Source: Irpex lacteus
Lineage: Eukaryota > Basidiomycota > Agaricomycetes > Polyporales > Irpicaceae
Assembly (NCBI GenBank): GCA_001986395.2
Contig: MQVO02000003.1
Coordinates: forward strand, 1,488,001 to 1,552,000
Reading direction: 5' to 3'
DNA: 64,000 nucleotides
Shown: positions 58,462 to 64,000 of the stretch, piece by piece
Layout: the number at the start of each line of letters is the position of its first letter
How positions within the stretch are numbered: the stretch's first letter is position 1
Position numbers and translations under genes: made by a program
The notes under the pieces: model-generated
What the model was told of the DNA's origin: nothing
Databases searched by the model: none
What the model saw: the letters and a program-made list of their open reading frames with translations, nothing else

Positions 58462-59793
58462 CATGCATCATGTTCTCACTAATGTCGGCAGGTTGACCGA
58501 AATATTTGTATTACTACTACCGTGCACCAACTTTCCTGCGGGGACGTCTCGTATGTGTTATCTAGGTTCGTAAATGTGGCGTGGAACTGGCTCTGTGGCA
58601 GTCATAAATGGGCTGCTTTTCGGTTCATCGATTGGGCGACTGACGCAGTAGAGACCTGGGTTTACTGTCTATCGATGAGATTGCTGATTTTGATGTTCTT
58701 TAGGGCGCAGAATAGCGCAGCATGTTGACATATTCTCGTCCAATAGACCCAATAGACAAGTCTCTTACCGACAGTCACGGAAAGTAGGCCTTACACGGGT
58801 ATTATAGACGTCATCATAGATTGTCTGGGCACAGCCTGTATCAACTTGAACAAAAGACGAGCCCCCCGGCTGGTACATTCGGGATCTTGGGCTCAATACA
58901 AACGACCTCGGGTTATCCACTGCGTGCATTCAACCCGTCAACTCGGTTCATCTTCTAGTATGGATATGACCCTGACCCTGTTTCATCTTGGGGACCTCAG
59001 GCTCTTCGCTTTCCAAATGGACGGCAAAAGACGTAACCACATACTCAATGTCTTCTACGCACGGAAGACTTTACTATTTCGAGCCCTCGGGCAGAGACAT
59101 ACCTCCGTTTGGACTATACGAAGCCTGGGATGAATAATGTCCCTTGTGGTTTGCGTTTGGCAAGGATTGAGACAACGTTGCCTATTGCGAGCTTTAGATG
59201 CTCTTGATCCGTGAACAGTGCTTCCGTTTACCTTCCATGCTGCCAGCGTACTAACCGATAGATCACAAGTTCAGAAACTCTTGTCAAGGACGTTTCCTGT
59301 GGCAACTGTGCATATGCCAGTGGGAGCCGCATGGCTCACTCGCAACTGGACATCGAGCAAGAGGGGTGATATTGTCGTCAACATTTGTTTCTGTTCCCCC
59401 AATTACCAGCTCATGGATTCTTGATTCGAATGAGGTGCACGCTGTACCTCATGCAGCACCTATGACTATATTGGCGGAAGTTCTCTGTTCTGTGAAGCCA
59501 CCCACTACAAATTCATGTCAATATTCATCATATCCATGATACGTTAGCGGCCCGCGAAGTGGAAGCGGACCCTTTCCTCTTGACATGGTTTTCCCAGCAT
59601 CCTCTTATGGTCGCTCTGTACTCCCAGGCTGCCAGCTGTACTCGAAAAATTAGCGCCTTATAGTAGGTTCGTTCTTCATGGCGTATGAAATAGCAGTGCA
59701 TTGCTTCAATCCCCATCTGTTCGTAAGCATTCCGCTTTTCGCTGCTGAGATATCCTGGCACTCACTGAATCATCATCACAGGCAATTTACCGT
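58462..59793. other. Intergenic region
   Basis: About 1.3 kb upstream of the arrestin-like gene. Open frames at 58522-58728 and 58846-59133 are short with no domain. No RNA gene or repeat was identified. Confidence 0.5.
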
Positions 59794-61521
59794 ATGATGG
59801 CGGCAAACATTCCCCACGTTGATGGAGAATTGCCTGCTTATGACCAGCACGTCAATGCACGCGCGGACCCACAAGTGGAACATTCATTTCGGCTGATGAA
59901 GGGTGGGCACCCTTTCTTGGAGGTGGTGCTGCTCAACAGGGCGGAGAGTGTTGAAGCCATGCCCTTACTGAGCCAGCGGCAGACGCTTGCTGGCACAGTC
60001 ACTCTCAACTTACTAGAGGGCATTAACATTCGCTCTATTAGTGTACAGGTATGTTCTTCTGTTATGACTGCGGGCCGATCTCTTGCAAGTTGCCAGTGCG
60101 GGATTGGGTTAATTCACTGTTCAGCGCTGGCGCCACCGTGACTACTACTAGCACTGTCGCGCTCAGTGCGCACGCTTAATAGAGCTTATCTGACGCATTT
60201 CATCCCTGATTATGCAGAAAACACCGGCGGGTGCTGACAATATCTCTTACTTAGGTTATCGGAGAGTTGAAGAAAGAGTATGCCGTGCACAGGTTTTTGT
60301 CCATGTGCCAGGACATCTACTCCGAGACCAGCGAGATTGACCAACGAACCTCCTCGGAGCTCAATGAGATTACCAGGACCTCGTTGAGAAGGAAACCATG
60401 GCTAGCTGGTCGCCATTCATGGCCATACTCTCTCAAGCTTCCCAAGGGTGTCAAGATTCCATGTGATGGAGGTTCAAAGAATTTTCGTCTACCCCCGACG
60501 TTCACAGACACGCCCAACAAATTCTCAATAGAATATCATTTGAAAGTCCGGATTAAAACGGGATTCTTCAGCTCAGGTTACAAGTGAGCTCCGACCGCGT
60601 CTTATGCTGCATTCATCGCTCATTACCCGACATATCAGGCTTATATGCCTTTCTGCTATGTCCCTCTCTTGCACCCACGTTTACCATCTGTACTCCGTCA
60701 AGTAGCCCAAGTTGAAGGGGCAGCGCCGCCAGGACCAGACGATGATCCTGATGGATGGAAAGCACTGCCCAGTGTTGACATGACTGGGGTCTTATTCAAC
60801 TCCAGACGGGTCGAGGTGATGTGCACGGTATGTTAAAATCCGTCACTTCGAAATATCATTGAGGCCGAGCATCCCGATAGCTTTCCATGCCTCTGCCGGT
60901 GAGTGGCAGTGGCACAACCTGCCCCAAGTAGGCTTCACAGTTGACTGTCCTAGCTATCATACACGCGTGGCATCGCATTTCCCATTTACCTGGCCATATC
61001 ATCACGGACAATCAGGCACTGAATTTGCTCTCCTCCGTCCACGCGCCCAGAGTGGTGCTTACCCGAACCATGACTTTTACACCGTGGCAGGGTACATATG
61101 CTATTGGAGGGAGAGGCGTCAGTGAACCGTCGGAAAGTCATACAGAGCAAATAGCCTCGGTCAGCTTCACCCTGATTCCCGGCGGAGGCGAGGAGTCCGC
61201 TACCAGTCGGGCTTTGCGTGGACAACTCGTGGTACCTGAACATCTCGTTCCCGAGTTCCGTATTCTGAACTATGGTCTGGAGGTTAGTCATTATCTAGAT
61301 AAACATATGAGCTTCCTCGGTTGCACGAACTGATTCTTCTGTCGCCCGTCGTGCTAGTACTCAATCGCAATCTATCCTTTCGAAGCGGTTGGTTTCTCCC
61401 CTAGTGCTCCCTCCCAAAGCCTCTCCTTCAGCAGAATGTTGAGATTGTAACAGCACATGCTGCACCATCCATTGGTCCGCCCGGAGCTCCACCAATTTAC
61501 TCTCTGGCGAATGCACCATAG
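59794..61521 (+). pseudogene. Arrestin-like protein, three frame breaks
   Basis: Start MMAANIPHVDGELPAYDQHV. The N-terminal arrestin fold is clear: FRLMKGGHPFLEVVLLNRAE, AGTVTLNLLEGINIRSISVQ and VIGELKKEYAVHRFLSMCQD, then RLPPTFTDTPNKFSIEYHLK. The C-terminal part has FCYVPLLHPRLPSVLRQVAQ, GWKALPSVDMTGVLFNSRRV, YTRGIAFPIYLAISS, then DNQALNLLSSVHAPRVVL, RILNYGLE and IYPFEAVGFSPS. Frames do not connect at three places: about 60640 (K then LYMPFC), about 61003 (AISS then DNQAL) and about 61420 (SQS then LLQQNVEIVTAHA). Each could be repaired by one extra base. Fungal arrestins act as ubiquitin-ligase adaptors for membrane protein endocytosis. It is either a decayed gene or the site of several sequence errors. 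Confidence 0.8.
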
Positions 61522-61797
61522 AGCGAAGCTAACGAATTCGTATTGCTCAAGGGGATTCATCATTAATGCTCCAGCCCTTCCCAGGAGCATAGCATCCGAC
61601 AAACGCCAATTATCTGCCATTGAATTTCATGATCTTATCCAGATCTCGAAAGCTCGAATCTTTTGCGCTTGTAGCCAGTCCGACATATTTCGAACGTCTA
61701 GAAGACCTTATATGGAATATCACATAGAATACATGTCACGATATGCTACACAAACATGTATGACAGAAACCATGCAGGACAATCGGCAGAAGCATGA
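61522..61797. other. Short intergenic region, convergent 3' ends
   Basis: Between the arrestin-like stop and the end of eIF3e. Nothing seen. Confidence 0.5.
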
Positions 61798-63448
61798 TCA
61801 CCGAGCAGCCTCGACTACCGCCGGCTGCTCAGCAGGCACGCCCTGCGTGCGACCCATGGCAGCGCCCATAGCCTGCGTTCGGAAAGCAAGCCACGAGTTT
61901 TCTCGATAACCGTCTGGTATATAGGCTGCGGTGGTCGGTTGATCTCAATGACATTCTGTGACCGATACTCAGTAAAGCTGGTAGTTCCCCTGCACCAAAG
62001 ATCACGTACCTTGCCCAAGTCAATCTTAGCGTCGGAGCCCATACGTGTCTCGCGGATGAGGTTCACAACCCATTTTTCACCTTCATCGCGTGATAAGTTG
62101 AGTCGGTCGGAGAGATCACTGCAAGACCAGAGACTGAGTACAGAGATTACGCGATAGAAAAAGGAGTCTTACGCGATGTCAATGCGCTGATGTATACGGC
62201 AGTAAGCCTCGCTAATGAGGTACCTGGCGTTGTCAAGGAAGTCGTCTTTGAACTCGGACAAGAAGAAGTCGTTTCCGACGACTTGTTCTGCCTTGCCAAG
62301 TTCGCGCTGGGCGGCCTCGAAGTCAAACTCTACATAAAGTTCCTTGAGGAAGGCGGTGATAGGATCCTGGTACTGATATTCCTCCATTTGGATAATTTTG
62401 ACGACTTCACGAATCGAGTGGCGGACCCGGCTGGAGACTGCGCTGCCCGATGTGGACGAGGCTTTGCGTGACAATACTGCAGCAGCAACAAGGTAACGCA
62501 ATATCCATGGGCATGACGTCTGAATAGTGTTGAGGTACGCTGGAGATAGGAAGGTTTCTAGGAGGAGAGTGCGGCCATCCTGGTGGTTGTAATAGACGAA
62601 CAGGGACCAGTGTAACAACCACGTGCGAGAGTGCAGCTGAGTCAACGCGGGGTCAGCTGGTGAAGAGCTGGTGGAGAAAGCGGGGTGCGCAGGGGTGCGT
62701 GAATCCACCGCTTCTCGAAGAGTATTGAGCTCTTCAAGGGCGATATCCCACTTTCCGGTGAGGATATCACAAGCAAGCTTTCCCCAATGGGCAGACAAGG
62801 TAAGGTCGGGGTCAGTAGAGAGAATGCGGAAATGGTAGAGGTAGTCGGCAGCTCCGCTATAGTTGCCGTACGTGTATTGGAATTGACCGAAATTATACAG
62901 AGCGTTGATTTGTTCGAGTGTAACCTAAAACGTCATGTGAGATGGTCAGATATGATCTGCGAGTATGTGGCTGAGGTAGCGATCTACTCCACTCCAAAAA
63001 CACAAGAAAAAATGGGCATATTCGGACACTCACGTTGTAGTGCTCCTTTAGGTACTGCAAGTTTTGGTTCTTGTCCTGTCTCAGTGCTTGCGCTACCTCC
63101 GGGTTTTCGATCACATTCAAGACATCCTGAGCATCTTGCTGAAGCCTCTCATTCGTGGAGAGAGCACTTTCACGCTTCCCGGCGAATTCTAACGATTACA
63201 AACTCAAATACCGTGCAGATCCCACATGACTGCGACGTACCTGCAGGGACCTCTTCATTCGGATGCAACTGCTCGAACAGGCTGACGGCGTAGTCTACCA
63301 TGTTCGTTCCTTTCGCCAGCTCATACTGCGCAGCTTGAACTTGTTCGACGGGGAAGAGTTCATTCCCCTCGAGATGAGCGAGAAGAGGGAAAACGAGGTG
63401 GCGATCGCAGTATGGGATAATTGTCTGGGTGAGGTCGTGTTCGGCCAT
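61798..63448 (-). CDS. EIF3E: Translation initiation factor eIF3 subunit e (INT6)
   Basis: Several exons are inferred from the ATG at 63448. Landmarks: [77 protein letters not shown], then the PCI-containing half: [98 protein letters not shown] and [15 protein letters not shown], then [19 protein letters not shown]. It is a PCI-domain subunit of the eIF3 complex. Near the end, IEKTRG is followed in the written frame by LLSERRLW and a stop at 61815, whereas the family end [14 protein letters not shown] lies in another frame to a stop at 61798; one extra G at about 61888 would connect them. Confidence 0.92.
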
Positions 63449-63848
63449 TTTGACGACAGAGACCTGCCGGGGGATAGAGATACCTGTTCAGCTCTTATAA
63501 GTACCCAACTCGAGACTTTTGTATAACAGGAACTCAGAATCTGCTTACCTTTTTGTTGAGTGGTCGAGTTCAGGTTCTCTCGGTCGCGCACATTGCACAG
63601 ACGAGATCAAGATCAAATTTTTGTCACACACCTGCCTGATAAGGGCAACATGGCGTCACGAAGCGCACTCGATTGACGCGTATGGACACGTCGAGCTGAA
63701 TGCGGGCCAACACGTTTCTTCTATAAACCACATCCATCATCCAAACCCGCACGGCATTCGCATGCAAGTGTCGCAGTAATTGACTTATACTCGAAGCTAC
63801 AGTAATTATCAAAACGCCCTGTCATCCACCATCGGTCCCTTGTTTACT

Positions 63849-64000
63849 ATGACTTCAATTACTCGTAACTTCCCTTGGTTTATCAGAGATTTGGGCGTGT
63901 CGATTGTCGGCGAGGTTAGTTCATCCCATCTTGAAGCCTTCACAGACTTTTCTTATGTCTATTCATAGAAATGCTACGTCTCCCTTGTCGAAAACCTCAA
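63849..64000 (+). CDS. Probable MPDU1 (PQ-loop) gene, 5' part only
   Basis: Starts MTSITRNFPWFIRDLGVSIV at 63849, then an intron with donor GTTAGT and acceptor CATAG, then KCYVSLVENLK to the window edge. The GEKCYxxLxxNL context matches the N-terminus of MPDU1 (mannose-P-dolichol utilisation defect 1), an ER PQ-loop protein. Only about 35 residues are visible, so the call is tentative. Confidence 0.5.

Noticed and set aside
60855..61125. Frame reading HASAGEWQWHNLPQVGF as a coding exon
   Set aside because: The piece is better explained as a short exon (LSMPLP), an intron with donor GTGAGT and acceptor CCTAG, and then YTRGIAFP of the arrestin fold.
61401..61430. A GT-AG pair that would mend the arrestin-like frame as an intron
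   Set aside because: It would be only about 28 nt long, well below the shortest introns in this window, and would delete conserved residues.
1..64000. CRISPR arrays, prophage or intact transposons
   Set aside because: No regularly spaced short repeats, integrase/transposase motifs or long terminal repeats were found by eye, and the genome is eukaryotic.

Overview
The window is nuclear DNA from a filamentous basidiomycete, most likely a wood-decaying agaricomycete. Genes are densely packed, carry many short (about 45-70 nt) GT-AG introns and lie on both strands. Family content fits: three AA14-type copper lytic polysaccharide monooxygenases (LPMOs), a secreted berberine-bridge-type FAD oxidase, a Gti1/Pac2 (WOPR) regulator, cyanase and a fungal-type arrestin. 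All exon joins were made by eye from splice signals and family knowledge; no search was run.

Layout. 0-5 kb: a DUF4112 protein and a divergent pair of low-complexity proteins. 5-15 kb: a secreted divergent AA14-like LPMO, a secreted FAD oxidase (minus strand) and a tandem pair of NmrA-like NAD(P)-binding proteins, the second frame-broken. 15-21 kb: a C2H2-finger protein divergent from a long coiled-coil protein built on an exact 46-residue repeat. 21-28.5 kb: two tandem AA14 LPMOs, then a very intron-rich, divergent beta-tubulin. 29-38 kb: a small secreted protein, cyanase, SDHAF3/ACN9, a DUF4604 protein, a CxxC zinc-ribbon protein and a RING-like protein. 38-48 kb: aldo/keto reductase, class I/II aminotransferase, ARV1, an intron-containing tRNA, TSC13, GET4 and HSBP1. 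48-53 kb: a gene-poor stretch. 53-64 kb: WOPR regulator, TFIIH p52 (TFB2), Nas6/gankyrin, arrestin-like, eIF3e and the start of a probable MPDU1 gene.

How the genes relate. The LPMOs and the FAD oxidase are secreted redox enzymes that suit plant cell-wall attack. ARV1, TSC13, GET4 and probable MPDU1 act in or at the ER membrane, but look like ordinary housekeeping neighbours rather than a cluster. No transposon, CRISPR array or virus was recognised.

Most notable: the AA14 genes share an intron right after the copper-binding N-terminal His, and the tandem pair share a separate last exon coding a Cys-plus-basic tail ending SLWHxF; the beta-tubulin has 24 inferred exons including 9-nt and 6-nt microexons; the coiled coil repeats seven times at exactly 138 bp; and seven conserved reading frames break in a way that one missing base would explain, five of them in 57-62 kb, which suggests sequence error at least in part.
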